A DNA stretch of 64,000 nt from Emergomyces orientalis (taxonomy: Eukaryota > Ascomycota > Eurotiomycetes > Onygenales > Ajellomycetaceae). The DNA is taken from the NCBI GenBank assembly GCA_002110485.1, contig MOWL01000024.1:620001-684000 (forward strand), given 5' to 3'. Made by a program: the position numbers and the translations under genes. Positions 22,082-34,319 of this stretch are shown here, one piece after another (within the stretch, counting starts at the first letter, position 1; the number at the start of each line of letters is the position of its first letter). The notes under the pieces were generated by a model. The model saw only the letters and a list, made by a program, of their open reading frames with translations, was not told the origin of the DNA and did no database searches.

Positions 22082-23091
22082 ATGGCTACGAGAGCCGCCA
22101 ACAAACGCGTGAGTGTTCAAACCCCGGAAGACTATATAGAATGGAGACGGGAGATGGGAGATAACTAACAGCGACATGTATTTTCGTAATATTAGCTTGT
22201 GCGCGAATACCAGAACATCCAAAAAAACCCGCCACCCTATATCATAGCTCACCCCTCCGACTCGAATATTCTCGAGTAAGAACTCCCTTCAAACCCTCCC
22301 AAAAATTCTAAATCTAACAAGATATTCACAGATGGCACTACATAATCACCGGCCCCCCTAAAACCCCCTACGAAAATGGCCAATACTGGGGCACCCTAAT
22401 GTTCCCGCCAGAATACCCCTTCGCCCCGCCGGCAATCCGCATGCACACCCCCTCCGGCCGCTTCCAACCCTCCACCCGCCTCTGCCTCAGCATCAGCGAT
22501 TTCCACCCCAAATCATTCAACCCAGCCTGGGAAGTCTCCACAATCCTCATCGGTCTCCTGTCCTTCATGACCAGCGAGGAGATGACAACCGGTTCCGTCG
22601 GCGCCTCCGAGTCTGAACGCAAGATCCTCGCCGCACGCTCGAGATGGTGGAACTCAACGGGTGGCGGGTCGCATGCTAAGGTTGTGTCGGGCGTGTCGCC
22701 GTCGACGAGGGGGATTGGGAGCGTGAAAGCTGGCGATGGGGGGTTGAAGTTCCGCACGGAGTGGGCGGAGCTGGATCAGGAAAATTGGAAGTGGATGGAG
22801 GAAAATCGGGTGGATCCGGCTACGGGACAATTTTTACCGGATCCTAGTAGTGGCAACGGTGGTGCGAATGGTGGGAGTGGAAGTGGTGGTACGACGTGTT
22901 CGCCGGAAGCGAGTGCATTGCGCAGACGACATGCGGGGAGTGCTGCCGGGCTTGGGGCGGTGGTAGAAGGGGGCCAGGCTGCAAGGGACGTAGGTCAGAG
23001 TTGGATTAGACGGCATAAAATGTGGGTGGGGTTGGTGGTGGTGCTGGGATATGCGCTGTTGATTAGATTGTTTGATGACGGGAGTGGCTAA
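22082..23091 (+). CDS. UBC6: Ubc6-type ER-anchored ubiquitin-conjugating enzyme (E2)
   Basis: Exons 22082-22108, 22196-22275 and 22332-23091 give 288 residues. The first exon encodes only MATRAANKR. The E2 fold follows: LVREYQNIQKNPPPYI, WHYIITGPPKTPYENG, then PPEYPFAPPAIRM. The active-site Cys is in STRLCLSISDFHP near residue 94. The E2 core is followed by a Gly/Ser-rich linker and one C-terminal hydrophobic segment (MWVGLVVVLGYALLIRLF) that makes a tail anchor. Ubc6 works with the Doa10 ligase in ER-associated degradation. Introns have gtgagt and gtaaga donors and join in phase. The copia element ends 340 bp upstream of the start codon. Confidence 0.95.
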
Positions 23092-23573
23092 GATATGATG
23101 GGATGGGCACGATTGGAACGGCTGCATTTGAACCATTTGGTGTCGTCTGTCATCCGCGAGCCATCATCGATTTTTGGAATGGATGAAAACAAACCAACGG
23201 CTAAACCCATCACCAAAGACCTCCATCTCATGCCCTCGCATTCACATACATATTCGCATGTAACACCCTGCATGTCTGACCTTCCATCGCCGGAAATAGG
23301 GATGCAACATTTCATAGACCTCGCGTGCCTGTATCAAAAAAACAGCAATCGTTCAAAGCAACAAGCTACCAACCAAAGCACAAGTTATTAGAGTGAAAGG
23401 TGAAACCGTTTTACTCTAATTGTTTTTAGTTATTCAGAATTTGGGGAGTGGGAGGGGGCGCACACAATGGCATGGACAAGGAAACGGGTTTGCTTTCATT
23501 CTTATTATATTTTTTGTTATTTACTTTTTGTTCTTTCTCTCTTTCTTTCTTTACTTCTATTTTCCACCCCTGT

Positions 23574-23595
23574 CCCTATCCCTATCCCTATCCCT
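23574..23595 (+). repeat. (ccctat)n short tandem repeat
   Basis: Three full units and a partial one, within a C/T-rich tract. Confidence 0.85.
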
Positions 23596-25548
23596 CTGGC
23601 TCTCGGTATTCTACATATTTCAATCCCTGTTCCCCTTCCTTTTCGGATATGATATGTGATATCCTTGCTGCATATGTTTTGGGTGTATGGGGTTTGGGCG
23701 GAGGGGTTGGGATGGGAGGGGACGGACGGGGACTTTCTCTTCTTGCGGAGTGGATGTCTGAATGTATCTATTTGACTTTGCTTCTGTCTGTTTGGTGTTT
23801 TTCTTCTTCTTCTGAGCGTTTCATATTATCTCCCTTACCTAACTACATGTACTAGACAAGTGACTTTTTTCCCTTTCCTTCTTCTACACAGTAGTTTTCC
23901 CTTGGCTCTTTACTGAACCCTTGCTGTTCATAAATTCAGAACATTACTTTGATAGACCTGAATATATATATGCACATATAAATGTCTCCATCATTCCCAT
24001 CCCATGTTCAAAACCCCTTCTCCCCTCCACACACCCCCCAACCCAAACTCAGATAAAACACTCAAAATATTCAAAATAAAATAAAATAAAAGTACAGGTC
24101 TTACCGGTGTATAGCTGGATGACACCATCCCATTCAATCCATCTCATATATACTCAAAATATAAACTCAGACACACTATGTTCATGTACAGTACATACAT
24201 AGCCTTCTACCTTTTATGTTACAATTCTCTCCCTCACCAAGCACATGAACATGTACCAGTACAACGAGCAGATTCCAACAAAAACACCCCCCAACCCTCA
24301 TGCATATAATATGCACGCAATGCAAATTGCATGGCATGGCATCTGCAATCCCCAGTTTACAGATTGATCAACCTCGTCCTAAGCTCATACATGTCGGGTG
24401 CATCCTGTATGCTAGTAGGTGGGCTTTCTTTTATTTATTATTCTTATTCTTCTTCTTATTATTTTTATTATTTTCAGATCACTATATATATTTCCCCAAA
24501 TCAAACTGCCTGACAGACGCTGAACATATACAAGTGTTGGGCATGACCAGAATACATATACAGCTAACTTTGTATACTATTATTTTCCCTGGAGCAATAA
24601 TAAAGATAATTTAAAGAAAAGTCTACTAATATAGATCCCGATCCAGCCGTGCTGATCAGCATTGGCATAAATCTCCCCATGGTCCCATGTCCATGCCTCC
24701 ATATCCATCTGCATAAAGGAAGAAAATAGCTTGGTTCTACTGTTTCAGTTAGGGGGACTAAGGTCCGTACCAGCTCGAGGGCCATGAGGCACACCGTTCA
24801 AATGAAACGAATAAATACTTCATTTTTGATTGTGTGGCTCTATTTCGGGTCCCGTTTCAGGAGCAAAAAAAAAAAAGTACACCTAATCCTGCTCACTATC
24901 ACCAAACAGATTTCGATTCAATTCACTATCTGTACAGGAGAAACAAGACAGATAGTATATAAGCAAGATCCATATTCCATGGCAGTGAAAAAGAATATTG
25001 TATATATGGCCTTCTTCAGCTAAACAGCAACTCCGTACCAGTTCATCCGAAAGGGCAGTAATTTCAAATGTCATAGTGGCGAGAACCAAAAAAATAGCAT
25101 AAAGAGCAGGAAACTCAAACCAAGTTGGTTCTGTTGTTGAAGCCTGGAACCTGGGGGGGGGGGGGGGAAGGTTTGGCGGCAGGCCCGGACGCCCCATGAA
25201 ACTTAGATAGAGGACAGAGTTGGTAGCCCAGGCCGACCTTTCGCCCTCAAAAAAGTCGGATCTGCAGCGCTCAAACTTTGTGTTCGAAGCTTCAAGGGGA
25301 TAGCTATACCCAGGTTAGGTAGTTAAACGGCTGGAAAGCTTAATCAGCTGTTAACTCGCCAGCCAGTCAGTCAGTCCGTACAATTATACATACATACGTA
25401 GTTATGTGTCTTGAACACGATGCAGTACCAGAAAAGAGGCCACCCCCCCTTCCCATTTCCTCCTCCTCATACGTTGCAGACGTTAAAATCCAAAGCAACA
25501 GTTACAAAAACAAAAAATTAGGGTACGGAACTGCCATCCGTGGAGCTG

Positions 25549-25550
<2 letters not shown>

Positions 25551-25579
<29 letters not shown>

Positions 25580-25598
25580 CATGTGTGTGTTTGTGTGA
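25551..25598 (+). repeat. (tg)n microsatellite
   Basis: A long gt/tg run interrupted by single catg and ttgt steps. Confidence 0.9.
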
Positions 25599-27312
25599 TT
25601 GGTTTTGGTATTTACCTGGGGAGTGAGGAAAGATAATAATATTATTCACGAGTCCTGGATGTCTGTTTCTCATCCATATTGTTTTTTTCTTTCGAATATA
25701 TCGCCCACTGTGGCTGTCCCTGAGAAAGCCAGAGGAAGGAAGATAGATCCCACCCAGTAAGAATCGACTCCGCAGCTTCACGGAGGAGAGACTGAGGACA
25801 GAGCGCCGAGGGCTGGGCTGTCAGGGAAAAACAAACTAACCAAAGGGAGAACTGCCGAGGAAACAGGCATCGGAGGAAGAATTAAAACCTTCAGTTGGTT
25901 ACGGGCGTAAAAAAAAGTCAGTATGCAGGGCCCGAAAATACGGGAGACGGAGCTCGGAGAAGACTGCTTCCACTTTCCTGATCAACTGCGAAGTCTGCAT
26001 TTTTGCAAGTGGGATCTTTTGTATCGTAATTCTGTCCGCTTTTCATGCACAGGTCATGTAGCGTCAATTTCACAGTACATGTACCTTTGCACACTTGCAA
26101 GCTTGACGGAGACCCCAGCAATATGACTGGACAAGCAGGTGAATAGATATTTTAGTTGCCGCAAAGAGGATTCTAGAGGACATGGATTGCAGACCTGCAG
26201 ATGCCTAGGTAACCTACCTACCCAAGTAGCTTGAAGTCGTAGTGCAGGATTGCATAGGGTTCTTCGTATCCATGGCTGCAGAATTGAAGATTGAAGATTG
26301 TGAAGGTCAAAGATTTGATATTAGAGTACAGCTTAACTCGGCGTGGACCGTGGGAGAAGCAACCCGATCCATGGAAAGCTTAGGAGGAATGTGGAGTAGA
26401 ATAAAATATATATTTTATATTTTATATTTAAAATAATAAATGTTAAATGTTAAGAGGCATAAATGCATCAGCTGCAGAAACCTACAGATTAATCTGTAGG
26501 AGCCTGGCTGTTTGGAGGCCCCGAGTTGCAGTGTGAAGAGATGTATGGCAGTGATTTGGAAGAGGGGGAAATTATTATTTGTTTTTATTTTACTTTATTC
26601 TATATAGGTCTGGGTGATCTTTGGGTGCGAGAAGGGAGATAGAGATAGGTAGGAGTTTGAATGGGCTGTGGAGGAGTGGGCTAAATATTCAACTAATCAA
26701 CAAGTAAATAATAACTGAGATATGAAATACAAGATATCTCTTTTCTCTAACAAACAAAATGAATAAAATAAAATAATAAATAGATAAATAACAAGATCTA
26801 TAGTTATATACAGCAGCCACCTCCTCAATATCATCCTTTGTTTTTCCTTTTTTCCTTTTTGACTTCCCCCCCCCCCGTTAGCTCAATCAACTCTGTTTCT
26901 TGTGTCTGTGCTTGTGTCTTCCCCAGCCAACCAGAATCCTTACCTCCCCATTTCCCATACATAATATATCTTTCTTCTCCCACCACTACCACCACCACCC
27001 ATCTTCCCCAGATTCCGCAGTCAACGATTCCCCAGATCTGTTTTCCCGTCGTATCTCTTATTCACTTATTGTTACTTAACCCCTTCTCATTCCGGCGTTG
27101 CTATCCCCTGTCCTGCCGGAATCCGCACGCCCCGGGGGTTAGGTTCATTTGCTTTGCTGAAAGCTGCCCGCCGCCCGCCGTTAAATTGCCACGATATGCC
27201 AGGGATGAACCCGTTCTCAACGCTGCTCTCCCGCGGCCGCTACGCCATAGATTGACTGCCTGTTAGCATTTATTAACATAGAAAAGAGGAAGAGGAAGAT
27301 AAGTGTACAACT

Positions 27313-30098
27313 ATGTCGAATCACCTACCGTGGGAGCAGGCCGGTCGGATACTCACCCCACTACAACAACAAAACCACTTCCACCACGATTACGAACAGC
27401 AGCACCAGCAGCACCACCAGCTACAACAACTACAACCGCAGCAGCAACAGCAACAGCATATACCGATACAAGCAAAGGGCCGGACTACATTGTCTAAGGC
27501 TTCTACTAAGCCGTCCCAAGGTGCGTAGCTTTTGTGATTTTACATTTATTTTATATTTGTCTATAGAATCTCCTTAGTTCCAGTGTGCTGCTAGTCAGAA
27601 GTTATCCCCGGTAGTTATGGTAATATTCCGCCATATTATATACAGCATTTTTTTGGATGTTATACTACCCTCTGCTGGTGACCTATTCATTTTCCTCGCC
27701 ATTGTCAACTGAAAACTGTGGACGAATGGAATGGTGGTTATCAAACATCTCCCAAGCCCTTAAACGCAATAAATCCGAATTGACATCACGTCCCACCCCC
27801 CCCTCCTTCCCCCCCCTCCTTCCCCCCCTTTTATTTTATTTTATTTTGGCTTTAAATATTTCCCCAGATTGTAAAATGTTTTATTATCTCTCAATAAACC
27901 CCAGACCTTATGCTAAACGTACCTCATTTTGCGCGCTGCGAAAGCATTAGCTTCAAAATCATCCAAATCATCCCCGCCCTTGGACGTCCCGTCCTTCACC
28001 TTCATCGATCACGATGACGATCTCGCCTCGAAAAGGATCAAGGACACAAAGGCCCGTAAGGCCATCAGATCCCATGTGATGCGCGACGTGCGGCGCAGGG
28101 AGAGACTGGCTGGTCTAAAGCGGATGTCCAAGCGTGGTGCTGCTAAGGAGAAGCTTTCGTCGCCCGCCGCGGGTCAAAATAATACCAATACCGAGAGTTC
28201 CGCCACTAAGAGCCGGCGGAAAAGCATTGCCAGTGCCAGTGACGCGGATGTGAAACGGGATGTTGACAATAATAGTCTTTCAGATGGGACGACGACGAGT
28301 GCAAGTCCGGTCTCGTCTTCAGAGTTATCGATGCTTAGCAGATCACCGTCCGGAGGGGCAACATCGGTCACCTCCATCATGCAGGAGCAGGATGGCTCAT
28401 ATTCTTCTTCCTTCCCCAGCCCTTTGGCGGATACCTCTGCTTGGGCCTTTGACCCCTTTGGCACGCTTCCAGGCGCAAGTCCGTCCACCAATACCATCAT
28501 AGACGGACTGATAAAATACTGTAAGTTTTACGTATATACAAAGAAATCACTGTTACACTGTTACTAAACTGATATTATTAAAAGTCTCCTCCGTCCTAAT
28601 CCCCATGACCTTCCCCGCCGAAGCAAAGCAACCCCAAGACAGCAAAAACCGCATGGCACTAATTATCTCCGCGACTATCTCTGAAGCAGGGCCCTTCTTC
28701 GGCTACATGAGCCTCTGTGCCGCGCACAGAGCTATCTTGCAGGGAAAACATTCGGACCTGGTATCTACGCCCAGGGGTAAAGATCGCGTCCTGTACGAGC
28801 CAGATTATTATATGATGAAAGCTAGGTGTATTAGTGAGATGAATAGGAAAATGCAGGATCCGGCGCTAGCGCTGACGGATTCGGCATTTGATATTGTTGT
28901 TAGTTTGACGTCTTGTGCAGTAGGTTTTATCACTCTTCCCCTCAGCATACCACCATGCATTTGTTGTGGTTCGATCATGCGCTGATCATGATAAAAACTT
29001 ACCTAGTTGACCATTGGCGATTTCGACGAAGCCCGAATTCATATCCTGGGGCTCAAGAAAATGGTCGACATGCGCGGAGGCGTTACGGGACCCTCCTTCC
29101 AAGGCGAAGGAGTGCGCGTGCTCTCAAACGTTTTAATGTGGGTTCTCCCCCTTCAAAAAAGAGAATCACATGCTAAGTTAGTAAACACTTTCTAAATCAT
29201 CTTAATTTCATATAGATGTGACATCATGGCCGCATCCGGCCTAATGACACGCCCCTTCTTCCCCCTAACATGGGATCCACAACCAATCCCCCCGGAGACG
29301 GCAGAACGCATCTTCCCACAACCCACCTCCCCACTGTACAGCACCGGCATGACCCTCAGCACCAACGAAGCCCTCTCTACCCCCCTCCAAAAAGCCCTCG
29401 TGGGCCTGCGCGAAATCCTCTTCTTCGAACACGCCAGCGCCCAGGACCCAACAAACTTCTCCGCCGTCGAGAATGAAATTTTCCTCTTCAAAAGCCACGA
29501 GATGGAACATGAGTTGCTAGATTATCCGTACCGCCTCAACCAAACCCCCACCCCCACCGCCTCCGAAACAACTACCCCAACAACAACACCAACACCAACA
29601 AACCCGCTCCACCCCCTCGAAACCGTAGCCCGCACCGCCGCAATCTGCCACATAAGCAACTTCTTCGTTGTCTCCCCGCCATCCTCCGGCCTCGGCCGCG
29701 CCCTCATCCACCACCTCACATTGGCCCTGGGCAAGTTCGCCACGTCCGCGTTCCCCAGTTTACCAAGCTCGTGGCTCGATCTGCTCGCCTGGGCGGCGTT
29801 CCTGGGTGCCCGTGGCTCGAAGGGCCAGAATACGAAGCCGTGGTTTTTGCAGCGGTTGAGAGAGATTGCCCGGATTAGGGGGTGGATTGGCGTTGGATCT
29901 GGATCTGTGTCTGGGTCTGGGTGGGGTGGGGATTATGGAGAAGATTATGGTGATGATGGGTGGAAAGAGGTAGAGGAGGTGTTGAAGGGGTATCTGTATA
30001 TTTCTGATTTGCAGGGTGGGGTGTTTCGGGGGATTTGGGAGGAAGTTTTGGAGGGACCAGTTGTTATGGAGGTTGAGGAAGGGTTGGTAATAGGTTAA
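27313..30098 (+). CDS. fungal transcription-factor-like protein, Gln/His-rich N-terminus
   Basis: Five exons, 27313-27520, 27951-28520, 28585-28919, 29007-29137 and 29216-30098, give 708 residues. The N-terminus (about 15-50) is Gln/His-rich. A basic segment follows (DTKARKAIRSHVMRDVRRR, near 90-110). The C-terminal two thirds, from SSVLIPMTFPAEA through GDFDEARIHILGLKKMVDMRGG and CDIMAASGLMTRPFFP, resembles the fungal-specific regulatory domain found in Zn2Cys6 regulators and in the so-called tachykinin family (Fungal_trans_2 type). No Zn2Cys6 cluster is visible, so DNA binding is unproven. Introns join in phase; the first acceptor could be 27946 or 27950. The last exon has Thr/Pro-rich and Gly/Ser-rich insertions. 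Confidence 0.75.
27361..27460 (+). repeat. CAA/CAG-rich tract coding Gln and His
   Basis: Imperfect caa/cag/cac repeats inside the first exon of the transcription-factor-like gene. Such tracts often vary in length between strains. Confidence 0.85.
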
Positions 30099-31062
30099 GG
30101 GATAAAGGGCTGCCAGGTGGGATGCATGAATTTTTACATATCCCCCCCCCCCTTTTTTTTTTGGGGAGGGTGGGGGGTGGGGGGGGGTTTGGTCTTTTCA
30201 AAAAAAGAAAGCGAAGGAAAATGGAGGAGCTTTTTTTGGGGGGAGGGGGGAAAGGGGAGGATTGCGTGCTTTTTTCTTCCCCTTTTCTTTTTGTATACTT
30301 ATTTGTATCGCTATGGTTTAAGGGGTTTGGTTTGGTTGGATAATTTTTTTTCGCATGGCGTCTGGACGCCAGGTTTTCTCTTTTTTTCGGGAGAGCAGAG
30401 ACATCTTTTTTTTTTGGGGGGGGGAAATCGTGGGTTTATTATTTTTTTTTATTGGTGTTTTTGGGATAGATGGATTAATGGATTGGATTTGGAGTTAATT
30501 GGGGGGCTTTGGAAACAATTATATGGGTAGAGAGGGCAAGCAGGTAGTTTGTTTGTTTAATTATTGGATTTAGTTTATTGTTTTATCAGTTTTTATTTTA
30601 TATTTTATTTTTGGTTCTTTTGTTGCTGTATTCCTTTACTGGTCCCGGTGAATGTAGTACAATTCTGTCTATATATATAAAGTGACAGAAACAAGTCCAG
30701 TCACATATACAAACACATGTTTCTGAATAAAATAAAAAATATAAAAATAACAGCTGTATAAGCCCTGCTAAAACCAAGAATGTAGTACATGTGGACGTCG
30801 TTATACAGCAGCTGTCGTTGGGCTAATTTGGTGTGTCGTCACGTGTCTGCCATCATCGCTTTTCGGAATTTCTTTTGCCTCAAAAAAAAAAAAAAAAGTT
30901 CATCTACCCACACTCTTTCATATACCATAACAATGTTCTATACCTACTACATTTAATCTCAATTACCACCACCCATTCTCTGCCTTCAATCAACGGCGGA
31001 ATAAGCCTCCTTGTGGTTTTTATATATATCTGCCATTCGTAAAAGAGAAAACTACACCAAAA
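30099..31062. other. intergenic region with G/T-rich tract
   Basis: From 30139 to 30440 the plus strand is strongly G/T-rich with many G runs and T runs. The rest is AT-rich with an A run near 30885. No gene recognised. Confidence 0.5.
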
Positions 31063-32342
31063 ATGGGCTGGTTCTGGGCTTCCGCACCCTCAGGTCCATC
31101 TCCGACAACCAACGAATACATTCCCGCCCTCCAGGGCGCTGAACGACAGGGACTTGGATTACCACGATCAGATAACTTGCAACCGGTAAGCATGCTCTCT
31201 TCTGAACCCTAGGCCACAGTTTTTTAAGTATCGGCTCACTGAAATCTCTCCTCCCTTCCGGCGCGCAAAGTCCGAATCTGGTTGCCCCATCCGCACGCTT
31301 CCAGGCCAGAACAAGAATGACACAAAACAACCGCAACCGCCCTCCTCCTCTTGTCCCGTCCGCTCAAAGGACTCCCCCTTCTACATCCCCTCCTCTTTGT
31401 CCCCGTCTTCATCGTCACCCACACACCAACCTGCAACAACGCCGTCAGAACAACCGTCGCAACAGCAATCTACCTTCTCCAAACTCAACCCTTTAAACTA
31501 CATGTTCACCTCCCTCTCCCAATCCCGCGCCCCAAACCAAACCGTCGACCTCCCCGTTGAGCGCGAGATCTCCTCTATCCCCCGCGCTGATAGCAAAAGC
31601 AGTAAATGGGAATACCCTTCCCCACAGCAAATGTACAACGCGCTCCTGCGCAAGGGCTACTCCGACACGCCACAGGACGCCGTCGAGGCGATGGTTGCCG
31701 TGCATAATTTCCTCAATGAAGGCGCGTGGGAGGAGATTGTAGGCTGGGAGCGCACGTTTGCCGGTGGGTTGTTGAAAGGGTGGCAGCGGTGTAAACGGGG
31801 GGAAGTAAATTTGTGGGGGGAGGTGTATCGAGAGGATATGGAGAGGGAGAGGAAAAGGGAGACTAGTGTGAACGGGGATGTTGAGGAGGAGGTGGCTGAG
31901 CCGCGCTTGGTGAGGTTTATGGGTAGGCCGCAGGAGAGGACGCCCAAGGCGTCCATTTTGCAGGCGCTGGGTTGGGTTTATCCGGCTAAGTTTGGGTGAG
32001 TTGGCAAACCGTTCATCAAGCTTATATATATATATATATATATAATATGTGTGTATGTGTGTGTGTATACACGACTAACTAGTCTTTCAAAGAACTTCTC
32101 CCCCCTTCGACCGGCATGACTGGTACGTGCTCCGCCAGACGTCCTCGGGACCCAAAGAAGTTCGCTACGTGATTGACTATTACTCCGGACCCCCGGGACT
32201 TGAGGGCGAACCGGTGTTCTATCTCGATATTCGGCCTGCTGTCGATACGCCTACGGCGGCGATTGAGCGGATGATGAGATGGGGCGGCGATGTTTGGTGG
32301 AGAGCTAGTGGTGGAGTCGCGAGAGAATCGAAGAAGCAGTAG
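31063..32342 (+). CDS. holocytochrome c-type heme lyase
   Basis: Exons 31063-31185, 31271-31995 and 32093-32342 give 365 residues. The start MGWFWAS is typical of the family. Two CP heme-regulatory motifs follow, CPIR at 46 and CPVR at 69. The conserved core includes KWEYPSPQQMYNALLRKG, the heme-ligand His in VHNFLNEGAWEEI, and KFGTSPPFDRHDWYV across the second intron. The C-terminal YVIDYYSGPP and FYLDIRPAVDTP are also family hallmarks. The enzyme attaches heme to apocytochrome c (or c1) in the mitochondrial intermembrane space. I cannot tell whether it is the Cyc3 or Cyt2 type. The second intron holds (ta)n and (tg)n tracts. Confidence 0.93.
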
Positions 32343-34319
32343 GTTTTATGCTGCATGGAGTTAAATTTATTATTTATTATTTATTATTTTTTTTGGTACT
32401 AATTTTTGGGCTGTACGATTTCAATTGTATGTGTATAATTTTGGGAGCTGGACATGGCACAAAACGGAGCTAGCCTGCTCTAATGAAGCCGTTCATGTTA
32501 GGCTTGGCTAGGCTGCTGGTGTTTTTCTTTTATATTGATTTATCCCCTCTGGATTCTATATTCTCCTCTCTTTTTTTATTTTTATTTCACGTTCTATTTC
32601 CCTTTCTTTCAACCCATGCTGTATTTGTACCTTTGACTTTTTTCCCTTTTCCTCTTCTCCGTGGACAGGCTCATGAGCGGGGACGGACGCATCTATATAT
32701 GGGATGGATAGGAGTTTTCGTCTGGCGGTTTTTCATTTTTTCATTCTTTTTCTTTTCTCTTGTGAAACATGAGATTATCGCCACACATTCGTTGGCTAAG
32801 ACATACACACATGTTCAATTGCCACACTAATTGCCACACGGCGAACTCCGATGGAATCTCCACCAAATACGCCCTCATCTTCGCCGATTTTTAATATATT
32901 CGCCATTACATTGATTTTTCTACAAAGTCAGAGGTATTCAGCTGAGAATATCACGATACGATCAATATAGCATGTAAATCACTCATATTATTGATGGATA
33001 GTTGTTGGGCAGCCTAAGATGGATTCACGGGTATAAATAGCCATGGAAAACCCATAGATATTTAGCTAGAGCAGAGCTCAGAGCACACAGACCACAATAC
33101 CATATATCTCTATATATTAATTCCTCCCTATATATGTGCATATTATGCTAGCTCCACTCTCCGTCTTATCCTCCGTTTCATATCTCTTTACAGGATGAAT
33201 GTGTACTATACAAGAAGGGTACTAATAACGCAGGCCATACTCAACTCCCCGTTTTTCTTTATTTTTTTCGGCTCGGCAAAACAGATCTGTTCTTTCCATA
33301 CACTGCCCTTCTGATTTTTCATTCTTAAAATGTTTTGTAAAGCTAGTGAGTCCGTCTTAGACAATATCCTGCCAAAACTCACGTACTTTGCATACAAAAA
33401 CATAAAATATTGAGATGATAGTCATGTGATAGCTATCCAACCTCATCCTCAACCTTCATGGCGAAAGCTGAAGATTTTCAACATCCCTTTTACAGTTGCC
33501 TTCGTATTTTTATTCCCTAGATTCCACGGGTGACAGCCAAATTGTCACACCGTGCACAGCTGACACCAGCAAGATCAAGTTTCAACAACAAGGTTTTCTT
33601 TTTTCTGCCTTGGATTCATTCCTGGTGCGGTGCTCGTGACCGACCACACTGCACCCGTTCAGCCCAGCCCAGCCAGTCCAGCCCAGAAATCGTATCCTCG
33701 CGTTGATTCTTGACTGCTGGATGTGACCCAGGATGGTGGTGTCTGGGTGGCTGGGTTGGTGGTGGTGATAAAATCTTTTTACGACAAGCATTTGTCCCCC
33801 GTTACTTGGGTGTGTTTATATTTATTATTCACCCCAGCCTTGTGAGGTATGGGTTGGTTGTATCATCCAAGTCCCCACATGTGATGTGAGATTTTAATGT
33901 ACTATATATACCTAGCTACCTGGGTTATATTTATTTCTATATATGACATATATATGCGACATGGCGTGAGGCATGAAATGAAGTGAAGCGGCTAGGATAA
34001 CAGCAGCCTGCGGATTAAACGGCCTCCCGTGGCTATACCAGGGTCCTGTATTCTGTCATTTCTCTCTATCTTTATCTCTCTTTTTCTCTCTCTTGTTCTT
34101 AAAACTCTCTTTAAGCGCTCTACTCCTCGTAAATCCCGTCTTTACTGATTTGCATTTTACTTCTTTTCTTTTACAATTCTCTCATCCAAGCTTCAACGGA
34201 AAGTTCCACTGGGCGGAGCAAAAAAGGAGCCGCGTTACTCTTCATCAGCACATATTTTCAAGGTCCCTGCCTTTTAACTGTTAAGTAACCAGACCCATCC
34301 AACTATCAAATCCCCTCCA
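32343..34319. other. intergenic region (2 kb)
   Basis: No gene recognised. AT-rich, with C/T-rich stretches before 34320 and a short cagcc repeat near 33660-33680. Confidence 0.5.

Larger units (their letters stand above)
23092..27312. other. long gene-poor stretch (4.2 kb)
   Basis: No reading frame here looks coding on either strand. It contains AT-rich DNA, (ccctat)n, a 17-18-bp G run near 25150 and a (tg)n tract. From about 26830 there is a C/T-rich leader that runs to the start codon of the next gene. It may serve as the extended upstream regulatory region of that transcription-factor-like gene. Confidence 0.5.

Noticed and set aside
23574..23595. (ccctat)n as possible telomere-like DNA
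   Set aside because: The unit is CCCTAT, not CCCTAA, there are only about three copies, and it lies within a general C/T-rich tract.
26838..27266. A 142-codon plus-strand frame before the transcription-factor-like gene
   Set aside because: It is dominated by Pro, Ser, Thr and His from C/T-rich sequence and has no family features; it is better read as leader DNA.
30117..30530. Plus-strand frame of 137 codons rich in Gly, Phe and Trp
   Set aside because: It comes from G-run and T-run low-complexity DNA with no protein-like pattern.
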